Assembly: GCF_024171895.1 (NCBI RefSeq)
Contig: NZ_JAMTCQ010000009.1
Location: forward strand, 285,318 to 349,317
Source of the DNA: Prauserella halophila
GTDB taxonomy: Bacteria > Actinomycetota > Actinomycetes > Mycobacteriales > Pseudonocardiaceae
Direction: 5' to 3'
DNA length: 64,000 nt
The translations under genes were made by a program, and so were the position numbers. Positions 52,634 to 61,978 of this stretch are shown piece after piece. Numbering within the stretch: position 1 is the stretch's first letter; every line of letters starts with the position of its first letter. Under the pieces are notes generated by a model. That model saw only the letters and a list, made by a program, of their open reading frames with translations. It was not told the DNA's origin and searched no databases.

Positions 52634-52719
52634 GCTGAATGCAGAACACGCGCCCCGGAATCCGCAACACGGGCCCCGGAAGGCGCAACACGCGCCCCGG
52701 AGAGCGCAACACGGGCCCG
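52634..52719. repeat. Family B array downstream of acyl-CoA dehydrogenase
   Basis: Four units of about 21 bp (CTGAATGCAGAACACGCGCC, then three CCGGANNNCGCAACACG) run to ten bases from the minus-strand stop at 52729. Confidence 0.88.
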
Positions 52720-52728
52720 GGGTCGGGG

Positions 52729-53874
52729 TTACGCCTCCTTCAGGGCGCGGGCGATGACCACGCGCTGGATCTGGTTGGTGCCCTCGAAGATCTGCGGCAC
52801 CTTGGCCTCGCGCATGTACCGCTCGACGGGGAAATCGCGGGTGTAGCCGGCGCCGCCGAGAACCTGCACGGCGTCGGTCGTCACCTTCATCGCCGAATCC
52901 GTCGCGACGAGTTTGGCCACCGACGCCTGCCGTTGGAACGGCATGCCGCGGTCGCGGCGGCGGGCGGCGTCGAGGTACATCGCGCGGGACGTCTCGACGG
53001 CCGCCGCCATGTCGGCGAGCAGGAACTCCATCCCCTGGTTCTCGATGATGGGCTTGCCGAACTGCTGCCGGGTCTTGGCGTACTCGACGGCCTCGTCGAG
53101 CGCCGCCTGTGCCAGCCCGACCGAGCACGCCGCGATGCCGAGCCTGCCGGACGCGAGCGAGTCGAGCGCGATCTTCAGCCCGGCGCCCTCGCCGCCGATC
53201 AGCCGTTCGGCCGGAACGCGGGCGTCGGAGAAGATCATCTGCGCCGTCGTCGACCCGGTCAGGCCCATCTTGCGCTCGGGTGCGGCCGCGTCGAGCCCGG
53301 ACGTCGAGGCGTCGACGAGCAGGCAGCTGACGCCCTTGCCGCCGTCGCCGGACGTGCGCACCATCGTCGTGTAGAAATCGGCCTGGCCGCCTGCGGTGAT
53401 CCACGCCTTGGTGCCGTTGACGACGTAGTCGCCGCCGTCCCGACGGGCACGAGTGGACAGCGCCGCGGCGTCGGACCCGGCGTGCGTCTCGGACAGCGCG
53501 TAGGCGCCGAGCAGCTCGCCGCCGAGCATGGCGGGCAGCCACTGGTCACGCTGCTCGTCGGTGCCGTAGTGGGCGAGCGCGAAGCACGACATCGTGTGCA
53601 CCGACAGGCCGACGCCGACGGACATCCACGCGCCCGCGATCTCCTCGAGCGCCTGCAGGTACGTCTCGTACGGCACCTCGCCGCCGCCCCATCGTTCGGC
53701 GTACGGCAGCCCGAGCAGGCCGGACTTGCCGAGCAGGCGGAACTGCTCCCGGGGGAAGCGCTCGGCCTCCTCGTACTCGGCGGCGACGGGCGCCAGCTCG
53801 TCGCGGGCGATCTCGCGGGCGAGCGCGACGAGGTCCGCGGACTCGGTGTCGGGAAGCAGGCGTTCGGCGGGCAT
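52729..53874 (-). CDS. Acyl-CoA dehydrogenase
   Basis: The 381-residue FAD enzyme oxidises acyl-CoA to enoyl-CoA. Motifs are GAYALSETHAGSDAAAL (FAD binding), WITAGGQADFY, KMGLTGSTTAQMIF and the catalytic glutamate in PQIFEGTNQIQR. GAGGAG precedes ATG 53874. Frames that continue upstream encode the family A repeat and are rejected. It is divergent from a TetR gene with a shared operator, so it is probably induced by its acyl-CoA or the parent fatty acid. No other beta-oxidation gene adjoins it. Confidence 0.94.
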   Translation of the reverse strand: MPAERLLPDTESADLVALAREIARDELAPVAAEYEEAERFPREQFRLLGKSGLLGLPYAERWGGGEVPYETYLQALEEIAGAWMSVGVGLSVHTMSCFALAHYGTDEQRDQWLPAMLGGELLGAYALSETHAGSDAAALSTRARRDGGDYVVNGTKAWITAGGQADFYTTMVRTSGDGGKGVSCLLVDASTSGLDAAAPERKMGLTGSTTAQMIFSDARVPAERLIGGEGAGLKIALDSLASGRLGIAACSVGLAQAALDEAVEYAKTRQQFGKPIIENQGMEFLLADMAAAVETSRAMYLDAARRRDRGMPFQRQASVAKLVATDSAMKVTTDAVQVLGGAGYTRDFPVERYMREAKVPQIFEGTNQIQRVVIARALKEA

Positions 53875-53897
53875 CGATGGCTCCTCGGCGGGCTGCG

Positions 53898-53951
53898 TTG
53901 CCCCGAAGGGCACCTTGGGGGCACTCAACGCCCCGAAGGTGCCCATGGGGC
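53898..53951. repeat. Family A palindromes in the divergent promoter
   Basis: Two units, GCCCCGAAGGGCACCTTGGGG and CCCCGAAGGTGCCCATGGGG, joined by a CACTCAA linker, lie directly upstream of the acyl-CoA dehydrogenase start, in the 5' leader. Confidence 0.9.
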
Positions 53952-53959
53952 GATCTTGA

Positions 53960-53993
53960 TACTGAAAACAGTACTACGGTGGCGTTTTCAGTA
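53960..53993. promoter_or_regulatory. TetR operator: TACTGAAAAC/GTTTTCAGTA inverted repeat
   Basis: Perfect 10-bp arms (53960-53969 and 53984-53993) are separated by 14 bases. A -10-like TAAGCT (54000-54005) lies between the second arm and the leaderless ATG of the TetR gene. Confidence 0.8.
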
Positions 53994-54011
53994 CCATTCT
54001 AAGCTCTACGT

Positions 54012-54809
54012 ATGCCTCAGAACCAGACCCGGCGGCGAACTCGCGCGGTCACTGCCCGTCAGCAGGCGTTGCTCATCGAGGTCGAGGAGCTGTTCCTCGC
54101 CGACGGGTTCCTCGGCTACACCCTCGACGACCTGGCCGGACGCCTTCGCTGTTCGAAGTCGACGCTGTACGCGCTCGCCTCCAGCAAGGAGCAGCTCGCC
54201 GTCACGGTCGTCACCCACTTCTTCCGCGGGGCGGCCGAGCGCATCGAGGCACGGGTGGCCGGGGCAGCCGATGCGAAGGCGAAGATCCAGACGTACCTGG
54301 CGGGCGTCGCCGAGGAGCTGGGGCGTGCGTCGGAAACGTTCATCGCCGACGTCGACACGTTCGAACCCACGCGCGCCACCTACGAGTTCAACTCCCACGC
54401 CGCCGCCGGCCGCATCCGCGCGTTCATCTCGGAGGGCGTGGCCGACGGCCTGTTCCGCGACGTCCACGGTCCACTGGTCGCCGAGTTCGTCGAGCTGCTG
54501 ATCGAGCAGATCCAGAGCGGCACCGTCCGCGCGCGCAGCGGGTACTCGGACGCCGACGCGTTCGCCGCACTGTCCGATCTGCTGCTGGGCGGGCTGCAGC
54601 GCGACGGCAGGTACGCAGGCGACGGCGAACCCGGCGAGCCCGGCGAGCCCGGTGGCACCACCGCGGCCACGCGTGCCGGTAACGTCCTCGCGGGCGCGGT
54701 TGCCGGTGACGCCTCGGCAGCCGGCCACGACGCTGATCCCGTAACGGTCACGGACGACGCCGTGGCAGCCGAGGCCGACTCGGCAACGACGAAAGGAGTA
54801 CGGCGATGA
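54012..54809 (+). CDS. TetR-family regulator with acidic Gly/Pro tail
   Basis: The 265-residue protein has the HTH GFLGYTLDDLAGRLRCSKSTLYALASSKEQL and a helical ligand domain to about 200. A low-complexity tail (DGEPGEPGEPGGTT and Ala/Asp-rich residues to the end) is not needed for the fold. The start ATG 54012 is leaderless (TAAGCT six bases before). It is divergent from the acyl-CoA dehydrogenase and overlaps the PfkB kinase start (ATGA), so it probably controls both sides through the 34-bp operator. Confidence 0.88.
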   Translation: MPQNQTRRRTRAVTARQQALLIEVEELFLADGFLGYTLDDLAGRLRCSKSTLYALASSKEQLAVTVVTHFFRGAAERIEARVAGAADAKAKIQTYLAGVAEELGRASETFIADVDTFEPTRATYEFNSHAAAGRIRAFISEGVADGLFRDVHGPLVAEFVELLIEQIQSGTVRARSGYSDADAFAALSDLLLGGLQRDGRYAGDGEPGEPGEPGGTTAATRAGNVLAGAVAGDASAAGHDADPVTVTDDAVAAEADSATTKGVRR

Positions 54810-55738
54810 TCGTGTCCGGCGGTGAGGCGCTGGTCGACCTGGTGCCCGCGGAATCCGATTCGGAGCTGCTGGCCCCGCGACTCGGTGGCGGACCGTACAA
54901 CGTCGCGCTCGCCGCGGGCAGGCTCGGAGTGCCGACGGCGCTGCTGTCGCGACTGTCGACGGATCGCTTCGGTGACGCGCTCGTCTCGAGACTCGAAGCG
55001 TCCGGTGTGGACACATCCCTGGTGCAGCGCGGCCCGGAACCGACGACTCTCGCCGTCGTCGCGCTCGACGAGACCGGCGCGGCGCGCTTCAGTTTCTACA
55101 CCGAGGGCACTGCCGACCGGCTCGTCGCCGACCCCGGGCCGCTGCCCGCCGGTACGCGCGTGCTCTCGCTCGGCACGCTCGGCATGGTGCTGGAACCGGG
55201 TGCGAGCGCCTACGAAACGGTGCTCCATCGCGAGGCGGCGCGTGGCGTGCTCACCGCGCTCGATCCGAACATCCGCGCCGACATGATTAGCGATGCGGAT
55301 GCCTACCGGGAGCGGTTCGCGTCGTGGCTGCCGAGTGTGCGGCTACTGAAGGTGTCCGACGACGACGCCGAGTGGCTCACCGGCGGGGAGTCCGCCGTCG
55401 ACGCGGCGGCGACCTGGTTGGCCGCAGGGGTCGAGGCCGTGGTGCTGACGCGCGGCGGCGACGGTCTGTCGGTGCTCACGGCCGACGGTCACCTCGCCCA
55501 GGTGCCCGCGGCGGACGTCGCGGTGGTCGACACGATCGGCGCCGGCGACACCGTGCTGGGGGCCCTGCTGGCCTGGTTGGTCGACCACGACGTGACGGAT
55601 CTCGCCGAACTGACGCCGGACACCTGGAGGCAAGCGCTTGCGTATGCCTCGCGCGCAGCCGGTGTGACGGTGTCGCGCAGCGGTGCCGAACCCCCTGCCT
55701 CGAACGAGCTAACCGCAGAGCAAAACGCCAGCGTGTGA
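54806..55738 (+). CDS. PfkB-family carbohydrate kinase (fructokinase-like)
   Basis: The 310-residue ribokinase-type enzyme phosphorylates a sugar with ATP. It has the N-terminal signature RLGGGPYNVALAAGRLG, LSRLSTDRFGDALV and the C-terminal anion-hole and base motif DTIGAGDTVLGALLAW (Asp of GAGD catalytic). The sugar is not determined; the fructokinase branch is likely. The ATG overlaps the TetR stop by 4 bases (ATGA), so it is translated with it, an unusual partner for an acyl-CoA dehydrogenase regulator. Confidence 0.9.
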   Translation: MIVSGGEALVDLVPAESDSELLAPRLGGGPYNVALAAGRLGVPTALLSRLSTDRFGDALVSRLEASGVDTSLVQRGPEPTTLAVVALDETGAARFSFYTEGTADRLVADPGPLPAGTRVLSLGTLGMVLEPGASAYETVLHREAARGVLTALDPNIRADMISDADAYRERFASWLPSVRLLKVSDDDAEWLTGGESAVDAAATWLAAGVEAVVLTRGGDGLSVLTADGHLAQVPAADVAVVDTIGAGDTVLGALLAWLVDHDVTDLAELTPDTWRQALAYASRAAGVTVSRSGAEPPASNELTAEQNASV

Positions 55739-55930
55739 ACCTTGTCGCAACAGGTCGCTGTGGGTAACGCCACGGCTGCGAAAACGCCCTTATCTGGACT
55801 AGCGTAAGGGAGCATTCGTACCCCAGCGGGGCGGTGCGACGAGGCTGAAGGGCCTGTCGCGTACACGCGGTGACCAAGCAGAATCTGCAGTCGCCACCGA
55901 CCGGCCCGTGTGACCGTGAGAGGCATGTGC

Positions 55931-57244
<1,314 letters not shown>

Positions 57245-57275
57245 GTACGACAGCGCTGACTCGCGGTTCGCACAC

Positions 57276-57310
57276 GAGGGCCGCCGTCCGACAGCCGGAC
57301 GGCGGCCCTC
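57276..57310 (+). terminator. gltA terminator
   Basis: GAGGGCCGCCGTCCG and CGGACGGCGGCCCTC form a perfect 15-bp stem with a 5-base loop, 32 bases after the stop. Confidence 0.88.
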
Positions 57311-57336
57311 GTCGTGTTCGACGGCGGTGCTTGCCT

Positions 57337-57385
57337 GCCCCCAAGGGACCCTTTGGGGCGCCCAGCGCCCCGAATCCTCCCTTCG
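57337..57385. repeat. Family A palindrome, degenerate
   Basis: CCCCCAAGGGACCCTTTGGGG and a second half unit (GCGCCCCGAATCCTCCC) follow the gltA terminator. Confidence 0.82.
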
Positions 57386-57445
57386 TGCAGAGGGGCTGTT
57401 CCGGTGGGCCGCGATGGTCCGTGAGGGAAGTTTTGGGGCTCCCTC

Positions 57446-57525
57446 CCGCCAGCCGACCACCACCCCTCACGGGCACGCTGGCGCGTGACTGCGTTCGATG
57501 CCCGAAGGCGCCCTTGGAGCACACC
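57446..57525. repeat. Family C copy joined to a family A half palindrome
   Basis: CCCGCCAGCCGACCACCACC through GCGCGTGACTGCGTTC is the third family C copy; it runs into ATGCCCGAAGGCGCCCTTGG, a degenerate family A unit. Confidence 0.78.
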
Positions 57526-57534
57526 ATCCCGGGG

Positions 57535-59085
57535 TCAGGCGGGGGTGTGCAGGCCTTCGGTGGTGCGGGCGACGAGGTCGGCGATGCGGGAGCGGGCGGC
57601 GTCGGCGTCCGCCGGGACCAGGCCGAGGCGCGTGCGCCGGTGCAGCACGTCGTCGGTGTCGAGTGCGCCCTCGTGGCGGACCGCCCACACGACCTCGGCG
57701 GCCGTGACGTCGGTGCCGTCGCACACCGGCAGGGCGAGCTCCGGGTCGACGTCGCCGAGGGCGGCCACTCGCGGGGCTTCGGTGCCGTACTTGGCGACCA
57801 GCCGCGCCGGTGCGTCCACAGCGGACAGTTGCCTGCGGCTCGCGGCCCCGAACAGCGGCAGATTCCCCGTTCTCGACGGCCCCGCAGTCAGGTTCGTCGA
57901 CCGCATCGCCGCGTCGACGGCGTCCTCGGCCATCTTGCGGTACGTCGTCAGTTTGCCGCCGACCACGGTGAGTACGCCGGTGTCCGGGTCGGTGAGCACC
58001 GCGTGGTTGCGGGACAGGTCGGCGGTGTCGCCGTCGGCCTCCAGCAGCGGCCGCAGGCCTGCGAACGCACCCAGCACGTCCTCGCGCGTCAGGTCCCGTT
58101 CCAGCACCGACGACGCGACACCGAGCAGAAAGTCCACATCGGACTCCGGAACCGTGGGAACGTCCTCGGGGGCGCCGTCGAGTGGTTCGTCGGTCAGCCC
58201 CAGGTACACGCGCCCGCCCGGCTGGGGAAGCAGCAGGACGAAGCGGTTCAGCTCACCGGGAACCGGCACCATGACGGACGCCTCGCCGAGGCCGGTCCGC
58301 TCGGCGTCCAGCACCAGGTGCGTACCCCGCGACGGCCGTAGCCGCACCGACGGCGAGAGTGAACCGGCCCAGACTCCCGTGGCGTTGACGACCTGTTTCG
58401 CACGAAGCTCCACAGTGGACCCGGTGATTCCGTCCCGTGCGACGACGCGGTCGGCGTGCAGCTGCGTTGCGGCGAGCTTGGTGAGCACGCGCGCGCCGTG
58501 GGCGGCCGCGGTGCGGGCGATCGCCACGACGAGCCGAGCATCGTCGGTGAGCGCCCCGTCGAACGAGAGCAGCCCGCCACGCAGGCCGCCACGCCGGAGC
58601 CCGGGTGCGAGCGCGAGCGCCTCCGCCGCCGGTACGGCCCGTGGCCGGGGCAGCAGCGCCGACGGGGTTCGCGCCGCGCGGCGCAGTGCGTCCCCGGCGT
58701 GCAGCCCGGCCCGGGTGAGCAGTGGGCCGGTGTCGGTCGCCGAGCCGTAGGCGGGGAAGACCTGTGCCATCGGCCGGGTCAGATGCGGCGCGGTGCGGGT
58801 CATCAGGGTGTTGCGCTCGACGGCGCTTTCGTGGGCGAGGCCGAGCTCGCCGTGGGCGAGGTAGCGCAGTCCGCCGTGCACGAGCTTGCTCGACCACCGT
58901 GAGGTGCCGAAAGCCAGGTCGTCGGCCTCGACGAGCGCGACCGACAGGCCCCGGGACGCCGCGTCGAGTGCACAGCCGGCACCGGTGACGCCGCCGCCGA
59001 CGATGAGGACGTCGACCTGTCCGCGGGACGCGAGTTCGTCGAGTTCCCGCGCGCGGCGCCGGGCTGTCAACGAGGCCGTGATCAT
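57535..59085 (-). CDS. glpD: Glycerol-3-phosphate dehydrogenase, FAD type
   Basis: The 516-residue membrane-associated flavoprotein oxidises sn-glycerol-3-phosphate to DHAP. The FAD fold begins DVLIVGGGVTGAGCALDAASRG, with SRWSSKLVHGGLRYL, the GLTDEP segment and VVGGKLTTYRKMAEDAVD near the C-terminus, where the ligand lysine and arginine reside. ATG 59085 overlaps the upstream TetR stop (ATGA), so the two are coupled. The divergent AgpS-like oxidase uses DHAP esters, linking both to ether-lipid or glycerol-phosphate metabolism. Confidence 0.94.
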   Translation of the reverse strand: MITASLTARRRARELDELASRGQVDVLIVGGGVTGAGCALDAASRGLSVALVEADDLAFGTSRWSSKLVHGGLRYLAHGELGLAHESAVERNTLMTRTAPHLTRPMAQVFPAYGSATDTGPLLTRAGLHAGDALRRAARTPSALLPRPRAVPAAEALALAPGLRRGGLRGGLLSFDGALTDDARLVVAIARTAAAHGARVLTKLAATQLHADRVVARDGITGSTVELRAKQVVNATGVWAGSLSPSVRLRPSRGTHLVLDAERTGLGEASVMVPVPGELNRFVLLLPQPGGRVYLGLTDEPLDGAPEDVPTVPESDVDFLLGVASSVLERDLTREDVLGAFAGLRPLLEADGDTADLSRNHAVLTDPDTGVLTVVGGKLTTYRKMAEDAVDAAMRSTNLTAGPSRTGNLPLFGAASRRQLSAVDAPARLVAKYGTEAPRVAALGDVDPELALPVCDGTDVTAAEVVWAVRHEGALDTDDVLHRRTRLGLVPADADAARSRIADLVARTTEGLHTPA

Positions 59086-59690
59086 GGCGTGAGGGCTCCT
59101 TCGAGAAGGTGGGTGAGTTCGGCGAGCAGGGTGTCGGCCGGTACGGCGCCGTCGCCCGCGGTCGCGGGCCGGCGCGAGAGGACGAACGACTGGAGCAGCA
59201 GCAACAGCGCCCGTGACTGCGCCGCCGGATCGCCCTGCCGCACGGATCCGTCGGTGTGGCCCTCGGTGATGAACCCGCGCAGACCCTCCTCGGCGATGAG
59301 CTGCGTCGCGCCGAGGCGTTCGGTCACGTACGGCAGGAGCAGTTCGGCGTCCAGGTCGAGCACGGTGCGCAGCAGGGGATCGGTGCCGAGTCTGCGGACG
59401 CTCGCGACGGCGTGGTCGACGAGACGGGACCGTGCGGTGCCGTCCGCGGCGATCTCGTCGGACACCTGTTGCAGCAGAGCGGTGAATTCCCGGGTCATGA
59501 GCGTCGCGAGGACGCTGCCGACGTCGGGAAACCGCCGGTAGACGGTCATCCGCGATACGCCTGCGGCTTGTGCGATGCCGGTGAGCGTGGTGCGCCGGAC
59601 ACCGCCGGCGAGCACGCATTCCTTCGCCGCGTCGAGCACTGTGTCGTCCGGGACACGGCCACCACGGTGGGTGTGACATTCCGGCTTCAT
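59082..59690 (-). CDS. TetR-family regulator of glpD/agpS
   Basis: The 202-residue protein has the HTH GVRRTTLTGIAQAAGVSRMTVYRRFPDVGSVLA and a helical regulatory domain with LLLLLQSFVLSRRPA. The start ATG 59690 lies inside the inverted repeat GTGTGACA-13-TGTCACAC (59671-59699), with TAGAGT seven bases upstream, so the transcript is probably leaderless and autorepressed. It is translationally coupled to glpD and divergent from the oxidase. An acyl or glycerol-lipid effector is inferred. Confidence 0.9.
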   Translation of the reverse strand: MKPECHTHRGGRVPDDTVLDAAKECVLAGGVRRTTLTGIAQAAGVSRMTVYRRFPDVGSVLATLMTREFTALLQQVSDEIAADGTARSRLVDHAVASVRRLGTDPLLRTVLDLDAELLLPYVTERLGATQLIAEEGLRGFITEGHTDGSVRQGDPAAQSRALLLLLQSFVLSRRPATAGDGAVPADTLLAELTHLLEGALTP

Positions 59691-59699
59691 GTGTCACAC
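59671..59699. promoter_or_regulatory. Divergent operator GTGTGACA-13-TGTCACAC
   Basis: Perfect 8-bp arms with a 13-bp spacer lie over the TetR start codon and just before the agpS-like GTG, so one bound dimer could block both leaderless starts. Confidence 0.7.
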
Positions 59700-59706
59700 T
59701 CTAGTC

Positions 59707-61326
59707 GTGACCGACAGCATTGACCACCGCCTGCGCGGTGCCTGGACGCCCGACGGTGCCGACGCCGCCCACCTCACGGCCAAGGAGCTCCGCTGGCTAC
59801 GGAGCAGGATCGGCGAGACCACACCCAACGATCCGGTGGCGCCCGATTCCGCCATCGCGACGCCGCCGTCGCAGCTGCCGGACCCGGTGCGCTCCGCGCT
59901 CGCCGGGATCGTCGGCTCGGGAAACCTGCTCGAGGAACCGCGTGAACGGCTCGAACGAAGCGGTGGACTGTCGTATCTCGACCTGATGCGGCGACGGCAC
60001 CCCACCTCGGGCATCGCGACCCCCGACGCCGTCGTCCTGCCCGGCAGTCCGCAGCAGGTGCAGCAGGTGCTGGACGTGTGTGTCGAGTACGACATCGGAG
60101 TGGTGCCCTTCGGTGGCGGCACGTCCGTCGTCGGTGGCGTCTCGGCGCTGCAGGGCGACAAGAAGGCGGTGGTCGTACTCGACCTCGAGCGCCTGAACCG
60201 CCTCGTGTCCGTCGACCCGATCTCGCACACCGCCGTGTTGCAGGCGGGTGTGCGCGGGCCGGACGCGGAACGGATGCTCTCGGCGCACGGCTTCACACTC
60301 GGCCACGTCCCGCAGTCGTTCGAGCGCGCCACCATCGGCGGGTTCGCGGCCACGCGTTCGGCGGGCCAGGCCTCGGCGGGCTACGGCCGTTTCGAGGACA
60401 TGGTCACCGGCGTGCGGCTCGCCACACCGCGCGGCGAGTGGGAGCTCGGGGTGGCGCCCGCATCGGCCGCAGGCCCGGATCTGCGGCAACTCGCTATCGG
60501 CAGCGAGGGCACCCTCGGTGTCATCACCGAGGTCGCCGTCCGGGTGCGTCCGCTGCCCGAGACCGAGCACTTCGAGGCGTTCGCCGTCGACGGCTGGGAA
60601 CGCGGTTGCGGGCTCGTGCGGCAGTTGGCGCAGAGCGGACTGCTCGCCGACATCACGCGGTTGTCCGATGTGGACGAGACGCAGGTGCAGCTGCAGATGG
60701 CGGGTACGTGGAAGACGAATGCGCTGCGCCGTTACCTGGGCGCACGCGGCGTCGACGAGCCGTGCCTGCTGGTGCTGAGCTGGCACGGCGAGTCCGCCGA
60801 CCGCCGTAAGAAGGCGATGCGCCTGTTGCGATCCGGCGGTGGCGTGTGGCTCACGTCCGCACCCGCGCGGCTGTGGCTGCGCGGGCGGTTCGGCGGCCCG
60901 CGGCAGCGGGACGCACTCCTCGACGCGGGCGTGTGCGTCGAAACCCTCGAGACCGCCACGCACTGGTCGAAGATCGGCACGCTCTACGACCGCGTGCGCA
61001 CCGCCCTGCGCCGCGAACTCGGCCATCCGCTGATCATGTGCCACGTCTCGCACTCGTACGAGACGGGCGCGTCGCTGTACTTCACGGTGCTGACGCCGCG
61101 CGATCCCGCCGATCCGATCGGCCAGTGGGAGCGCGCGAAGGCCGCCGCCTGCGAGGCCATCTCCGCGGACCGGGTCGGGACCATCTCGCATCACCACGCC
61201 GTCGGCACCGACCACGCGCCGTACCTGGCGGCGGAGATCGGCGAACTCGGCCGCGACGTCCTCGCCGCCGCCAAGCGGGCCGTCGACCCGACCGGGATCC
61301 TCAACCCCGGCAAGCTCATCGGCTGA
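59707..61326 (+). CDS. agpS: FAD-linked oxidase, alkyl-DHAP synthase (AgpS)-like
   Basis: The 539-residue vanillyl-alcohol-oxidase-type flavoprotein resembles AgpS, which exchanges the acyl group of acyl-DHAP for a fatty alcohol in ether-lipid synthesis. Motifs are VVPFGGGTSVVGGVSAL (FAD pyrophosphate), RATIGGFAATRSAGQASAGYGRFEDMVTG (shown in parts), THWSKIGTLYDRVR and SHHHAVGTDHAPYLAAEIG, which holds the active-site histidines of AgpS. I prefer GTG 59707; ATG 59689 is in frame but lies in the operator. It is divergent from TetR-glpD. Confidence 0.85.
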   Translation: MTDSIDHRLRGAWTPDGADAAHLTAKELRWLRSRIGETTPNDPVAPDSAIATPPSQLPDPVRSALAGIVGSGNLLEEPRERLERSGGLSYLDLMRRRHPTSGIATPDAVVLPGSPQQVQQVLDVCVEYDIGVVPFGGGTSVVGGVSALQGDKKAVVVLDLERLNRLVSVDPISHTAVLQAGVRGPDAERMLSAHGFTLGHVPQSFERATIGGFAATRSAGQASAGYGRFEDMVTGVRLATPRGEWELGVAPASAAGPDLRQLAIGSEGTLGVITEVAVRVRPLPETEHFEAFAVDGWERGCGLVRQLAQSGLLADITRLSDVDETQVQLQMAGTWKTNALRRYLGARGVDEPCLLVLSWHGESADRRKKAMRLLRSGGGVWLTSAPARLWLRGRFGGPRQRDALLDAGVCVETLETATHWSKIGTLYDRVRTALRRELGHPLIMCHVSHSYETGASLYFTVLTPRDPADPIGQWERAKAAACEAISADRVGTISHHHAVGTDHAPYLAAEIGELGRDVLAAAKRAVDPTGILNPGKLIG

Positions 61327-61972
61327 CGGGCGTGCCCTCCGGGATCACGGTGACGTCGAGTCCGTGGGTGGCGGCCGTCTCGCCGGTCAGCAGGGCGGCG
61401 CCGTGCTGCGCGAGGTCGGCCGTGCGCACGGTGCCGCCGTCGACGAGCAGCGGCATCCCGCCCTCGCCCAGTCCGACGTAGGCATACACCTCGTCGAGAA
61501 CGGACCCGTTCTCGAGCCGGACCTGTCCACTGTGGAGGCGGGCGAGGTCGTAGGCCTTGCCCCGTGCCTCGCAGACGTCGAGTACCTCGACCTGTTCCGG
61601 CGTCGCGAACCACACGGCGTGCCACTCGGTGACGCCCGGCGCGGACGTGACGGTCGCGGGTCGCTGGCCGTCCCGAGGGCGTCGTCCCGCCGCCCACACG
61701 GCGGCCAGGTCGCGGCATTCGGCGCGGGCGACGAGCACCGGGCCGGACAGGCCCAGCGTCTCCCGCAGCCACGTGACCTTCGACGGGCACACGTTCGAGC
61801 CGTACGCGAGCACCGGGATGCGCTCGGCGTCGGCGCGCGCGGCCGCGAGTGTCTCGGCCGTCAGCGCGTACCCCGCGCCGTCGTGGTGGACGTACGAGCA
61901 TGCCGGCCGGGCTCCCGGATACGGGTCCTCCGGGTACTCGGCGTCGTGGAAGATCGGTTCTCCGGAAAACAG
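61316..61972 (-). CDS. Gamma-glutamylcyclotransferase-like protein with possible CTG start
   Basis: A frame ending at 61316 has the cyclotransferase hallmark VLAYGSN, then VCPSKVTWLRETLG and WHAVWFATPEQVEVLDVCEARGKAY, and would be about 166 residues from GTG 61813. However the frame stays open and coding-like upstream (ILFSGEPIFHDAEYPEDPYPG, HHDGAGYALTAETLAAARAD) for 53 codons to the C39 peptidase stop, with no ATG, GTG or TTG. I therefore extend it to a CTG at 61972 (GAGGG upstream in the C39 end). Read-through of the C39 stop is the alternative. The function is not certain. Its end overlaps the agpS-like stop by 11 bases. Confidence 0.6.
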   Translation of the reverse strand: MFSGEPIFHDAEYPEDPYPGARPACSYVHHDGAGYALTAETLAAARADAERIPVLAYGSNVCPSKVTWLRETLGLSGPVLVARAECRDLAAVWAAGRRPRDGQRPATVTSAPGVTEWHAVWFATPEQVEVLDVCEARGKAYDLARLHSGQVRLENGSVLDEVYAYVGLGEGGMPLLVDGGTVRTADLAQHGAALLTGETAATHGLDVTVIPEGTPVSR

Positions 61973-61978
61973 GATCGC

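Noticed and set aside
53875-53946. Upstream extension of acyl-CoA dehydrogenase
   Set aside because: The added residues are the translation of a family A repeat; ATG 53874 has a good ribosome site.
59689-59706. ATG 59689 as the start of the AgpS-like oxidase
   Set aside because: It lies inside the operator and overlaps the TetR start; GTG 59707 fits better, but this is not certain.
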